This document shows, piece after piece, positions 42,834-51,567 of a stretch of DNA of 64,000 bases. The stretch is from contig JAEWZO010000050.1 of NCBI GenBank assembly GCA_023458415.1, positions 1 to 64,000 of the forward strand. Reading direction: 5' to 3'. Numbering within the stretch: the first letter of the stretch is position 1; each line of letters begins with the position of its first letter. The notes under the pieces are model-generated. The model ran no database searches and was not told where the DNA came from. It saw only the letters and a list, made by a program, of their open reading frames with translations. Made by a program: the position numbers and the translations under genes. This stretch comes from Bacteroidota bacterium (lineage in GTDB: Bacteria; Bacteroidota; Bacteroidia; Flavobacteriales; Weeksellaceae).

Positions 42834-42863
42834 CAAAAATAAAACAAATAAAAATTATACCAA
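42834..42863 (-). promoter_or_regulatory. Promoter of the SPOR-domain gene
   Basis: On the minus strand TTG (42863-42861) is followed after exactly 19 bases by TATTTTTG (42841-42834). The start near 42828 leaves a leader of about 10 bases before the ATG at 42817. Confidence 0.7.
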
Positions 42864-42947
42864 TCCCTGTTATTTAGAATAATTACAAATTAGTTCGGTT
42901 GGAGCAATTGAACGGCTTTTCCGCTGTTAAATTTCTGTTAAAAGTTA

Positions 42948-42955
42948 TACTTTTG
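42948..42955 (+). promoter_or_regulatory. Candidate -7 box of the act operon
   Basis: TACTTTTG matches TAnnTTTG, with CTG about 21 bases upstream in place of TTG. A start near 42961 gives a leader of about 44 bases before actA. Confidence 0.45.
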
Positions 42956-43004
42956 CCAGATTGAAAGTAAACTCAATACATTTTACTAACACAAGATTTT
43001 ATAA

Positions 43005-44363
43005 ATGATTAGTTGGAGAAAGCATTACAAAAGGGGTCTTGTTGCAATAGGACTATTGCTGTCGACCAGTGCTTCTATGTACGCCCAAGGAGACGCCAAA
43101 AATGGTGAAAAACTTTTCAAAGCACAGTGTGCCGCTTGTCACGCATTAGACAAGCAAACCATTGGACCAGCTTTGGGAGGCGTTGTAGAAAGACTTCAAA
43201 CCGAACAGAATCTGGGAACAGACTGGCTTCATGCCTGGATTAAGGATAACAAATCCCTGCGCGAATCGGGCGACAAGTACGCTATCGAAGTTTACGAGAA
43301 GTTTAACAAGACGGAAATGTTACCATTTCCGAATCTTACGGATCAGGACATCGATGATATCCTGGAGTACACAACCAATCCTCCTGCACCGGAACCGGTA
43401 GCAACAGGAGCTGCAGACCAAAATTCTTTGGCAGCTTTGGAGGCCGCGAAACAAAACTCAGCCAATTCAAAAATCATCTTAATTTCTCTTGCTGCCATTG
43501 GTGGACTTCTACTTTGGTTACTTCTGAAACTCAGACAATTAGTAAAACTTCAGCAAACGGAAGAACTGGCGGGATTAAATGCAACAAGGGCTTACTCTTT
43601 CGCAGATCTTTATAAGAAATACAGCACTGTAGGTAAAGGCCTTATTGCACTTCTTGCAATTTTCGCCGCGTATGGTCTTTGGAACTGGTTGATGTGGATT
43701 GGCGTTTACAAAGGATACAAGCCAGAGCAGCCGATTTATTTCTCACATAAAATTCACGTTGGTGAAAACAAGATTGACTGTCAGATGTGTCACTCTTCAG
43801 CCAAATATGGCAAAGTTTCCGAAATCCCATCAATGAACGTTTGTATGAACTGTCACCGAACAATTTCTGAATACAACGGCCAATACATGGAGCCTGGAAA
43901 AGATAAAGCTTTCTACGACGGTGAAATCCAAAAAATTTATGCGGCAACAGGTTGGGATCCTGCAACACAATCCTATACTGGAAAAACAAAACCGGTGGAA
44001 TGGGTAAGAATTCACAACATGCCTGATTTTGTTTACTTCAACCACGCACAGCACGTAGTTGCAGGTGAGCAGGCTATTATTAATGCACACAACAAGAAAA
44101 ATCCTAATGCGAAAATCGATGTAGTTTGTAAAGCTTGTCACGGACAGGTAGATACAATGAACGTTGTACAAATGGCGAACGACTTTACCATGGGATGGTG
44201 TATTGAATGTCACAGAACTACAGAAGTTGATATGAACAACGGTTATAATAAAGAATACTTCAAAAATCTACACGACAAGCTGAAAAAACAGTATCCTAAA
44301 TCTGAAGGCAAAATTACTGTAGATGCTATTGGAGGTCTTGAATGTGGTAAATGTCATTATTAA
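43005..44363 (+). CDS. actA: Alternative complex III cytochrome c subunit ActA, six haem motifs
   Basis: Membrane-anchored multihaem cytochrome that passes electrons from the iron-sulfur subunit ActB out to cytochrome c. The 452-residue protein has a Sec signal, an N-terminal class I cytochrome domain (CAACH at 42-46, Met ligand in TEMLPFPNLTDQ), a first transmembrane helix (IILISLAAIGGLLLWLLLKL), a second one (LIALLAIFAAYGLWNWLMW), then five more CxxCH motifs: CQMCH, CMNCH, CKACH, CIECH and CGKCH. The pentahaem part matches ActA. The fused N-terminal monohaem domain is an addition to the Rhodothermus type. First gene of the operon. Confidence 0.93.
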   Translation: MISWRKHYKRGLVAIGLLLSTSASMYAQGDAKNGEKLFKAQCAACHALDKQTIGPALGGVVERLQTEQNLGTDWLHAWIKDNKSLRESGDKYAIEVYEKFNKTEMLPFPNLTDQDIDDILEYTTNPPAPEPVATGAADQNSLAALEAAKQNSANSKIILISLAAIGGLLLWLLLKLRQLVKLQQTEELAGLNATRAYSFADLYKKYSTVGKGLIALLAIFAAYGLWNWLMWIGVYKGYKPEQPIYFSHKIHVGENKIDCQMCHSSAKYGKVSEIPSMNVCMNCHRTISEYNGQYMEPGKDKAFYDGEIQKIYAATGWDPATQSYTGKTKPVEWVRIHNMPDFVYFNHAQHVVAGEQAIINAHNKKNPNAKIDVVCKACHGQVDTMNVVQMANDFTMGWCIECHRTTEVDMNNGYNKEYFKNLHDKLKKQYPKSEGKITVDAIGGLECGKCHY

Positions 44364-44385
44364 TAACTAAAAACTAGAAGTATCA

Positions 44386-47300
44386 ATGGCTTCAAACAAA
44401 ATACAATTCAGAAGTATTCACGAACTAAAAGATCCGGCTCTTAACGGTAAGCTGGCTCAGAAAGAATTTCAGAACGAAATTCCGGTAGATGAATTCCTGG
44501 GGGACGATAAAGCAATGAACAACTCCGGAACTTCCAGAAGAGATTTCCTGAAACTTTTAGGATTCTCTACTGCAGCTGTAACTTTGGCTGCCTGTGAAGC
44601 ACCGGTAATCAAAACTATTCCTTACGTAGTAAAACCTCACGACATTATTCCGGGGGTACCAAACTTTTACGCATCAACATTCTTCGACGGATTTGATTTT
44701 GCGAGCGTTTTGGTAAAAACAAGAGAAGGAAGACCAATAAAAATTGAACCGAATCCAGCTGCCAACGAATTGGGTAAAACCAGCGCAAGAGCACAGGCAT
44801 CTGTTCTTTCACTTTACGATAACGACAAAGTAAAACAACCAAAACTTGAAGGTAAAGACGAAACTTTTGCTAAAGTTGATGAGTATGTAATTAAAGGCTT
44901 GAACGAAGCCTCTGCAGCAGGGAAAAGAATTGTACTCCTATCACATTCTTATCCTTCTCCAACCTTCAAAAAACTTTTTGCTGATTTTAAAGCGAAATAC
45001 CCTACGGCTGAACTGGTAACTTATGACGCAATGCCGTACGCAGCTGCACTAGATGCTGCTCAGGAAGTTTTCGGACAAAGAGCGTTACCTGTTTACGATC
45101 TTACCACTACCCAGTTGGTGGTTTCTTTCCAGGCAGATTTCCTTGGAGATTACAACGGAGGTTCACTTGAAACTTCATATGCCGCAGCAAGAAAGCCAGG
45201 AGCAAATATGTTAAGACATATTCAGGTTGAATCCAATATGTCACTAACCGGAGCGAATGCCGATTCCAGATACAGACTGAAGCCAAGTGCTGTTAACAAA
45301 GTTCTTGTTGAAGTTTACAACGGATTAAACGGCGGAACTTCTGATCAGGTTGCATCTGCAATCGTAAAAGAACTTCAGGCAAAAGGATCAAATGCAGTAG
45401 TATTTGCAGACGGTTCAAAAGGAGCACAGGTATTGGCTCACCTTATTAACCAAAGACTTGGTTCTACAGCGTTTACCGGAAAAGCTAACCTGCTGAAAGA
45501 ATTCGACGGAGTAAGATATCAGGAATTCCTAACCTGGATGAATGCAGGTCAGGTTGGTGTGCTTGTTACAAATAATGTTAACCCAATCTACTCCAGCAAC
45601 AAAGGTGAGAATTTCAAAAATCTTGTAGCAAAAGTACCTTACGTAATTGCAGTTACCGACAAGAAAAACGAAATGTATAAAGCAGCGAAAGCGGTAATCC
45701 CGGTTTCTCACTGGCTTGAATCTTGGGGAGATATTACACCACAATCAGGAGTATATTCACTGATGCAGCCAACTATCCAGAAAGTTTACAAATCCAGACA
45801 AATTGAGGATTCACTATTGGTTTGGATGAACGGACAGGGTAATGCAGCCAACAATTATTACGACTATCTGAAAGGCAACTCTGCAACATTGTTGGGTGGA
45901 ACAACTTTCAATAAAGCACTTTACAACGGTGTAAATACTGCCGGAGCAGATAGCGGATCGCTTTCTTATGCGGGAGGAAACGCTGCACAGGCGGTAACAG
46001 AGCTTTCTGCGCTTAAAGCTACCGATCTAGAATTGGTACTTTATACCAAAACTTCAATCGGTGACGGTACTCAGGCAAACAATCCATGGTTGCAGGAACT
46101 TCCGGATCCAATTACAAGACTTTCTTGGGATAATTACCTGACAATTTCGCCAAAAGATGCTGAAAGACTTGGTCTTGAAAACGATCTTAACGCAAGAATG
46201 CAGCTGAACGGATCCAGAGTGAACCTTACAGCAAACGGAGTAACATTGAAGGATGTTCCGGTATTCATTCAGCCAGGACAGGCAGACGGTTCTTTAGGTC
46301 TTGCATTAGGATACGGAAAGAAAAACTCCGGAGCTGTTGCTGATACAGGTGTAAATGCATATCCTTTGTTCGACGGATCTAACCTTGCTATCACGAATGT
46401 AACCATTGAAAAAGTTACCGGTTCGCATGAATTTGCGGGTATGCAGCTACAGAATACCTTGATGGGTAGATATGAAATTGCAAGAGAAGTAAATCTTGAC
46501 ACTTTCCTGAATGTACCTTTCGATGACCATAAGAACGGTTGGAACAAGCCTTTAGAATATCATACCCTAACTGAATCTGCAGCTGCAGGTAAAATTACAC
46601 TTTGGGATGAATATGATGATACCGATGGACCACACTTCAATCTTTCAGTAGACCTTAACTCATGTACAGGATGTGGTGCTTGTATTATCGCTTGTCAGGC
46701 AGAAAACAACGTTCCGGTTGTAGGTAAAGAAGAGGTAAGAATGTCCAGAGATATGTACTGGTTAAGAATTGACCGTTACTACTCGACAAAAATGCCGAAA
46801 GAATATGACAGCGTTGTGGCAGACGGAAAACTTTCTCAGGAAGAAGCAGTAAAACATGGACTGAATGTTCCTCAGATGTACGATTTCTTAATCGAACCGA
46901 ATGAAAGTCCGGATGTAATCTTCCAGCCGGTAATGTGTCAACACTGTAACCATGCCCCATGTGAAACTGTTTGTCCGGTTGCGGCAACATCTCACGGAAA
47001 GCAGGGACAAAACCAAATGGCTTACAACAGATGTATCGGTACAAGATACTGTGCAAATAACTGTCCTTACAAAGTAAGAAGATTCAACTGGTTTACATAT
47101 AACCTGAACGACAAGTTCGACTTCAATATGAATAACGACCTTGGTAGAATGGTGTTGAATCCTGACGTGGTGGTAAGAACAAGAGGGGTTATGGAAAAAT
47201 GTTCAATGTGTATCCAAATGACACAGAACACTATTCTTGAAGCTAAGAAAGAAGGAAGAACGGTAAGAGATGGAGAATTTACAACAGCTTGTGTTAATGC

Positions 47301-47466
47301 TTGTTCTACAGGCGCCATGAAGTTTGGAGATATGAATGACAAAGCTTCTGAAGTAAGAACATTGTACAACAGCAACAGAAGATATACACTTCTTGAGGAG
47401 ATTGGTACTAAACCAAATGTCTTCTACCACACGAAAGTGAGAAACAGAAAAGATAATCAAGTTTAA
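44386..47466 (+). CDS. actB: Alternative complex III iron-sulfur subunit ActB, with extended Tat signal
   Basis: Periplasmic-face subunit, a fusion of a molybdopterin-oxidoreductase-like domain with a polyferredoxin domain, 1026 residues. The Tat signal is extended: SRRDFLKLLG begins after 49 residues, with twin Arg at 51-52, and is followed by a lipobox with Cys70 (LAAC), so it is probably a Tat lipoprotein. The first 750 residues resemble a molybdopterin protein but lack a recognisable cofactor role. From Cys760 (CTGCGACIIACQ) a ferredoxin-like domain supplies the Fe-S ligands, including CQHCNHAPCETVCP and CIQMTQ. It follows actA by 22 bases. Confidence 0.93.
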   Translation: MASNKIQFRSIHELKDPALNGKLAQKEFQNEIPVDEFLGDDKAMNNSGTSRRDFLKLLGFSTAAVTLAACEAPVIKTIPYVVKPHDIIPGVPNFYASTFFDGFDFASVLVKTREGRPIKIEPNPAANELGKTSARAQASVLSLYDNDKVKQPKLEGKDETFAKVDEYVIKGLNEASAAGKRIVLLSHSYPSPTFKKLFADFKAKYPTAELVTYDAMPYAAALDAAQEVFGQRALPVYDLTTTQLVVSFQADFLGDYNGGSLETSYAAARKPGANMLRHIQVESNMSLTGANADSRYRLKPSAVNKVLVEVYNGLNGGTSDQVASAIVKELQAKGSNAVVFADGSKGAQVLAHLINQRLGSTAFTGKANLLKEFDGVRYQEFLTWMNAGQVGVLVTNNVNPIYSSNKGENFKNLVAKVPYVIAVTDKKNEMYKAAKAVIPVSHWLESWGDITPQSGVYSLMQPTIQKVYKSRQIEDSLLVWMNGQGNAANNYYDYLKGNSATLLGGTTFNKALYNGVNTAGADSGSLSYAGGNAAQAVTELSALKATDLELVLYTKTSIGDGTQANNPWLQELPDPITRLSWDNYLTISPKDAERLGLENDLNARMQLNGSRVNLTANGVTLKDVPVFIQPGQADGSLGLALGYGKKNSGAVADTGVNAYPLFDGSNLAITNVTIEKVTGSHEFAGMQLQNTLMGRYEIAREVNLDTFLNVPFDDHKNGWNKPLEYHTLTESAAAGKITLWDEYDDTDGPHFNLSVDLNSCTGCGACIIACQAENNVPVVGKEEVRMSRDMYWLRIDRYYSTKMPKEYDSVVADGKLSQEEAVKHGLNVPQMYDFLIEPNESPDVIFQPVMCQHCNHAPCETVCPVAATSHGKQGQNQMAYNRCIGTRYCANNCPYKVRRFNWFTYNLNDKFDFNMNNDLGRMVLNPDVVVRTRGVMEKCSMCIQMTQNTILEAKKEGRTVRDGEFTTACVNACSTGAMKFGDMNDKASEVRTLYNSNRRYTLLEEIGTKPNVFYHTKVRNRKDNQV

Positions 47467-47484
47467 ATAATAAATAGGTAAAAA

Positions 47485-48882
47485 ATGTCAGGACATTACG
47501 AAGCTCCGATAAGGGAACCTTTAATTATTGGTCATAAGACTTATCACGATATCACAGTAGATATCGCAAAACCTATCGAAGAAAGAGCTGGAAAATTGTG
47601 GTGGATTTCACTGTATGTATCTTTAGTTCTTTTCATCTACGGATTCGGCTGTATCGCTTACACTATCGGTACCGGTATTGGAGCGTGGGGACTTAACAGA
47701 ACTATCAACTGGGGTTGGGATATTACTAACTTCGTATGGTGGGTAGGTATTGGTCACGCCGGAACCTTGATTTCCGCAGTACTTTTGTTATTTAGACAAA
47801 GATGGAGAATGTCGGTTAACCGTTCCGCTGAAGCAATGACAATTTTCGCCGTTGTACAGGCAGCGATTTTCCCGGTAATTCACATGGGTAGAGTTTGGGT
47901 AGGTTATTGGGTATTCCCACTTCCTAACCAGTATGGTTCACTTTGGACTAACTTTAACTCGCCGCTACTTTGGGACGTATTTGCAATCTCCACGTACTTC
48001 TCCGTATCCACAGTATTCTGGTTTATGGGACTTATTCCGGATTTTGCGATGATCAGAGACCGTGCAAAAACTCCATGGACTAAAAAAATCTACACCTTCC
48101 TTGCATTTGGATGGGGAGGTAAAGCAAAACACTGGCAAAGATTCGAAGAGCTTTCTTTGGTTCTTGCAGGTTTAGCTACTCCACTTGTATTCTCAGTACA
48201 CACCACGGTATCCTTTGACTTCGCCACTTCGGTAATTAAAGGATGGCACTCAACTATTTATCCACCGTACTTCGTTGCGGGAGCAATTTTCTCAGGATTT
48301 GCAATGGTACAGACACTATTGCTAGTTGCTAGAAAAGTTTGTCACCTTGAAGATTACATCACGATGTACCACATCGAAATTATGAACATCGTAATCATCG
48401 TGACAGGAGGAATGGTAACGGTGGCATATGCCACTGAATATTTCATCGCTTGGTATTCCGGTACACGTTACGAAGACTTCGCATACCTTACACCGGGTGC
48501 AGCAACAGGACCATATTGGTGGGCATTCTGGGCGCTGATTATCTGTAACCTTGTTGTACCTGCTTTGTTCTGGTTCAAGCGTGTGAGAACAAACATTATG
48601 GCAACATTCATCATCGCACTTATCATTAACATCGGTATGTGGTTCGAAAGATTCGATATTATTGTTATCAACCTTTCAAGAGACTATCTGCCAAGTTCAT
48701 GGACGATGTTTAAACCAACCATTATCGACGTTGGAGTATATCTGGGAACAATTGGATTCTTCTCTGTTCTGTTCCTACTTTATGCGAGAACTTTCCCTGT
48801 AATTGCACAGGCGGAATTAAAGAGTATTTTGAAAATTTCTGGTGAAACTTATAAAGCAAAAGAAGGAGATGAGCACCACTAA
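47485..48882 (+). CDS. actC: Alternative complex III NrfD-like membrane subunit ActC
   Basis: Integral membrane quinol-oxidising subunit, 465 residues with about ten transmembrane helices. NrfD/PsrC-family landmarks are the N-terminal EPLIIGHKTYHDIT, the helix after WWISLYVSLVLFIYGFG, FVWWVGIGHAGTLISAVLLLFR, WVFPLPNQYGSLWTNFNSPLLWD, and VHTTVSFDFATSVIKGWHSTIYPPYFVAGA. It is homologous to ActF in the same operon, as expected. Its last 14 bases overlap the actD start. Confidence 0.95.
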   Translation: MSGHYEAPIREPLIIGHKTYHDITVDIAKPIEERAGKLWWISLYVSLVLFIYGFGCIAYTIGTGIGAWGLNRTINWGWDITNFVWWVGIGHAGTLISAVLLLFRQRWRMSVNRSAEAMTIFAVVQAAIFPVIHMGRVWVGYWVFPLPNQYGSLWTNFNSPLLWDVFAISTYFSVSTVFWFMGLIPDFAMIRDRAKTPWTKKIYTFLAFGWGGKAKHWQRFEELSLVLAGLATPLVFSVHTTVSFDFATSVIKGWHSTIYPPYFVAGAIFSGFAMVQTLLLVARKVCHLEDYITMYHIEIMNIVIIVTGGMVTVAYATEYFIAWYSGTRYEDFAYLTPGAATGPYWWAFWALIICNLVVPALFWFKRVRTNIMATFIIALIINIGMWFERFDIIVINLSRDYLPSSWTMFKPTIIDVGVYLGTIGFFSVLFLLYARTFPVIAQAELKSILKISGETYKAKEGDEHH

Positions 48883-49390
48883 AAGAATATACGGCATTTA
48901 TGCTGACGACGATGATTTGATGCACGGCGTACAGGCATTCAACGACAAAGGAATCAAAATCGATGAGGTGTATACTCCTTTCCCGGTGCACGGGTTGGAT
49001 AAAGCTCTAGGGCTGAAAAAGACCAGAATTTCGGATGCAGCATTTCTCTATGCAGTTTACGGAGTTACCATCGGTATCCTTATCACATGGTATACAATGA
49101 ATCACGACTGGCCGCAGAATATCGGCGGTAAACCAGCGTTTGCATGGTGGAAAAACATGCCTGCATTCGTAGTACCAATGTTCGAACTTATGGTATTTTG
49201 CGCGGCTCACATGATGTCACTTACCTTCCTGGTGAGAAACAAAATGTATCCTGGTTGCCCACCACAAAATCCTGATCCAAGAACTACAGACGATAAATTC
49301 ATGATGGAGTTTGTAACTACAGATATCGAACCTGTAAAACAAATCCTTATTGAAACAGGAGCTGAAGAAATAACCGTAAAAGATGCTTAA
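48869..49390 (+). CDS. actD: Alternative complex III subunit ActD (DUF3341)
   Basis: A 173-residue membrane protein of the DUF3341 family. It has an N-terminal soluble domain (RIYGIYADDDDLMHGVQAFNDKGIKIDEVYTPFPVHGLDKALG) followed by two helices (about 55-75 and 90-115, in FLYAVYGVTIGILITWYTM and MPAFVVPMFELMVFCAAHMMSL) and a short tail with CPPQNPDPRTTDDKF. I start at the ATG 48869 within the actC end, because the in-frame GTG at 48842 is unlikely. An AAGGAG just before the ATG is too close to be a useful RBS. Confidence 0.93.
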   Translation: MSTTKRIYGIYADDDDLMHGVQAFNDKGIKIDEVYTPFPVHGLDKALGLKKTRISDAAFLYAVYGVTIGILITWYTMNHDWPQNIGGKPAFAWWKNMPAFVVPMFELMVFCAAHMMSLTFLVRNKMYPGCPPQNPDPRTTDDKFMMEFVTTDIEPVKQILIETGAEEITVKDA

Positions 49391-49391
49391 A

Positions 49392-50090
49392 ATGAAAAAG
49401 AATTTATTAAAAATTACGGCAATCTTAGGTCTTACTACCGTTCTTTTGAATTCATGCGGTCCAAAAGACAATCCACCTTTGGTATATTTTCCGGATATGT
49501 ACTTTCCGGTAGCATACGACCCTTTGATGAAAGCTGAAGACAGCTACTCGGATCATGAAAACGAAATTCCATTGTTTGTGAAGAATAACGGAGCAACTGG
49601 ACTTTCACCGGTTGAAGGTACCGTATCTCAAAATACAGATGGTGTTGCAGAAGAAACTGCAATGAAAGCATTGACTCCTGACGAATACAACGCGGGGTAC
49701 GACGCTTCCAAAGCAATCACAACTTCTCCACTGAATCCTGCCAACCTTGAAAAAGATTTGGCAAGAGGAAAAGATCTTTATAACAAAACTTGTTCAGCGT
49801 GTCACGGTCCAACTGGCGACGGACAGGGATCTATCGTAACAAGCGGTGCGTACTCAGGAGTTCCAAATTATGCGGACAGACAGATTACTTTAGGTTCCGT
49901 TCACTACGTGTTGGTACACGGACGTAACTCAATGGGATCCTACGCAGGACAGTTAAAAGCAGGCGACCGCTGGAGAGTGGCAATGTATATAATGAACGAA
50001 TTTAAAGGAAGCGCAGCACCTGCAGCAGGTACCGCAACTCCGGCAGTTACAGATTCTGCAGCTGTATCTACAGCAGTAGCAGCAAATTAA
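49392..50090 (+). CDS. actE: Alternative complex III lipoprotein cytochrome c ActE
   Basis: A 232-residue lipoprotein with one haem c. The start at 49392 gives MKKNLLKITAILGLTTVLLNSC with the lipidated Cys; an in-frame ATG 9 bases earlier overlaps the actD stop and gives a poorer signal. The C-terminal half is a class I cytochrome domain: CSACHGPTGDGQGSI (haem), with the Met ligand in RNSMGSYAGQL. The last 30 residues are Ala/Thr-rich low complexity. In other Bacteroidota this subunit relays electrons from ActA to the terminal oxidase or soluble cytochrome c. Confidence 0.93.
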   Translation: MKKNLLKITAILGLTTVLLNSCGPKDNPPLVYFPDMYFPVAYDPLMKAEDSYSDHENEIPLFVKNNGATGLSPVEGTVSQNTDGVAEETAMKALTPDEYNAGYDASKAITTSPLNPANLEKDLARGKDLYNKTCSACHGPTGDGQGSIVTSGAYSGVPNYADRQITLGSVHYVLVHGRNSMGSYAGQLKAGDRWRVAMYIMNEFKGSAAPAAGTATPAVTDSAAVSTAVAAN

Positions 50091-50120
50091 ACTGATCCTA
50101 ACTATTAAAAAGAATTAAAA

Positions 50121-51452
50121 ATGTATAGTTTTTCACCTAAATTAAAATTATATTCAATTGTATTTATCGTTCTGGGATTGGTTCTTTTTGGAGCAGGTTA
50201 CTTCATGAATCACGGAATTGATGATGCAAAAATTGAGCATATGATGGAGGCAGTTACGGCATCCGGCCATACTTCGCCAACGCACTCAAGCCAAACTATC
50301 GGTCCGCAGGATCACGAAGCACACTTGAAGCATGCAAAACATCAGGTTCATAACCAACCTTTGGCTTCTATTCACTTTGTGGCAGTGTTCTTTTTCGGAG
50401 TTGCCTGTGCAGTAATGTTTTTCTACTGTATTCAGCACGCTGCACACGCAGGATGGTCTATTATCATCACAAGAGTTATGGAAGCAATCGGCGGCTACAT
50501 TCCTTGGGGTGGAGCGATTCTTCTGATTATTATGCTAATGAATGTAACTCACAACGGACATCTTTTCCACTGGATGGATCCTAACGTGATTACTCCTGGA
50601 CATGATGATTTCGACCCAATTCTTTACGAAAAGAGCAAGTTCCTTAACATTCCTTGGTATATCGTAAGAAATATTATCTACGTAGTTGGAGCATCATTCT
50701 TTGCATGGAAACTTAGAAAGCAGTCCAAGAAAGTTGACGAAACTAAATCTGCAAGAGATTACCAGATTCTTTACAGATGGGCAATCGGATACATTGCATT
50801 CTTTGGTTTTGCATCTGCAGCGTGGGCTTGGGATTGGTTGATGTCAATCGACTCTCACTGGTATTCAACAATGTACATTTGGTACTCAATGGTGAGCTGC
50901 CTATCAAGTGGAATCGCTGTAATTATCATCTTGAGTGTTTATCTTAAGAAGAACGGATTTCTTCCTCAATTCAATGACAACCACCTTCACGACTTAGGAA
51001 AATTCCTTTTTGCAACATCTATGCTTTGGACGTATACATGGTTTGCACAGTTCATGCTGTATTGGTACGCAAACGTTCCTGAAGAAGCTAACTATTTCTT
51101 CGGTCGTTTCGAACACTACAAATCAATGTACATTCCGATGCTTATCCCTAACTTCCTGATTCCACTTTTGGTAATGGTAAGTTCAAGCATCAAGAGAAAC
51201 TACAAAGTGGTAACAGCAATGGCGTTTGTGGTACTGTTTGGTCACGCTTGGGATTATTTCAACATGGTATTCCCAGGAACTGTAGGTCCTTATTGGCAAA
51301 CTCCAGAAGTTTTACTTCTTGTTGTTGGTTCCCTCCTATTTGTAATCGGTCTGTTTATGTTTACGGTACTTACTACCCTTTCTAAACTTAAACTTATTCC
51401 GGAAGGAAACCCATTCGTTCACGAATCGAAAATTTTCGAATATCCTTTCTAA
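50121..51452 (+). CDS. actF: Alternative complex III NrfD-like membrane subunit ActF
   Basis: Second integral membrane subunit, 443 residues, homologous to ActC. It has an N-terminal helix (LYSIVFIVLGLVLFGAGYFM), a His-rich loop (HDHEAHLKHAKHQVHN-type segment near 65-85), then about nine helices with GGAILLIIMLMNVTHNGHLFHW, AIGYIAFFGFASAAWAWDWLMS, LFATSMLWTYTWFAQFMLYWYAN and a C-terminal VVGSLLFVIGLFMFTVL. It closes the operon: a hairpin and T run follow 20 bases after the stop, and no oxidase gene follows. Confidence 0.94.
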   Translation: MYSFSPKLKLYSIVFIVLGLVLFGAGYFMNHGIDDAKIEHMMEAVTASGHTSPTHSSQTIGPQDHEAHLKHAKHQVHNQPLASIHFVAVFFFGVACAVMFFYCIQHAAHAGWSIIITRVMEAIGGYIPWGGAILLIIMLMNVTHNGHLFHWMDPNVITPGHDDFDPILYEKSKFLNIPWYIVRNIIYVVGASFFAWKLRKQSKKVDETKSARDYQILYRWAIGYIAFFGFASAAWAWDWLMSIDSHWYSTMYIWYSMVSCLSSGIAVIIILSVYLKKNGFLPQFNDNHLHDLGKFLFATSMLWTYTWFAQFMLYWYANVPEEANYFFGRFEHYKSMYIPMLIPNFLIPLLVMVSSSIKRNYKVVTAMAFVVLFGHAWDYFNMVFPGTVGPYWQTPEVLLLVVGSLLFVIGLFMFTVLTTLSKLKLIPEGNPFVHESKIFEYPF

Positions 51453-51471
51453 GGTTTTTGAAACTCAATAT

Positions 51472-51503
51472 AAAGGCTGGTCATTTTTGATCAGTCTTTT
51501 TTT
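51472..51503 (+). terminator. Terminator of the act operon
   Basis: Arms 51472-51483 (AAAGGCTGGTCA) and 51488-51499 (TGATCAGTCTTT) pair with two G-U wobbles around a TTTT loop, followed by T to 51503. Confidence 0.82.
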
Positions 51504-51543
51504 GTACCCGCCAATAACACAACAACTTTGCTATATTTTTTGC

Positions 51544-51551
51544 TAAATTTG
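51544..51551 (+). promoter_or_regulatory. Candidate -7 box of the lipoprotein/apt unit
   Basis: TAAATTTG is a full match to TAnnTTTG, 16 bases before the ATG at 51568. A TTTG at 51527-51530 is only 13 bases away, so the -33 element is uncertain. Confidence 0.35.
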
Positions 51552-51567
51552 TATAAAGCCGAATACA

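Noticed and set aside
42861..42955. Possible regulatory RNA in the gap between the SPOR gene and actA
   Set aside because: The gap is explained by two divergent promoters and a short leader. No stable conserved fold is evident by eye.
48861..48868. AGAAGGAG as a Shine-Dalgarno for actD
   Set aside because: It touches the ATG at 48869 with no spacing, and this phylum rarely uses SD sequences. It is better read as actC codons.
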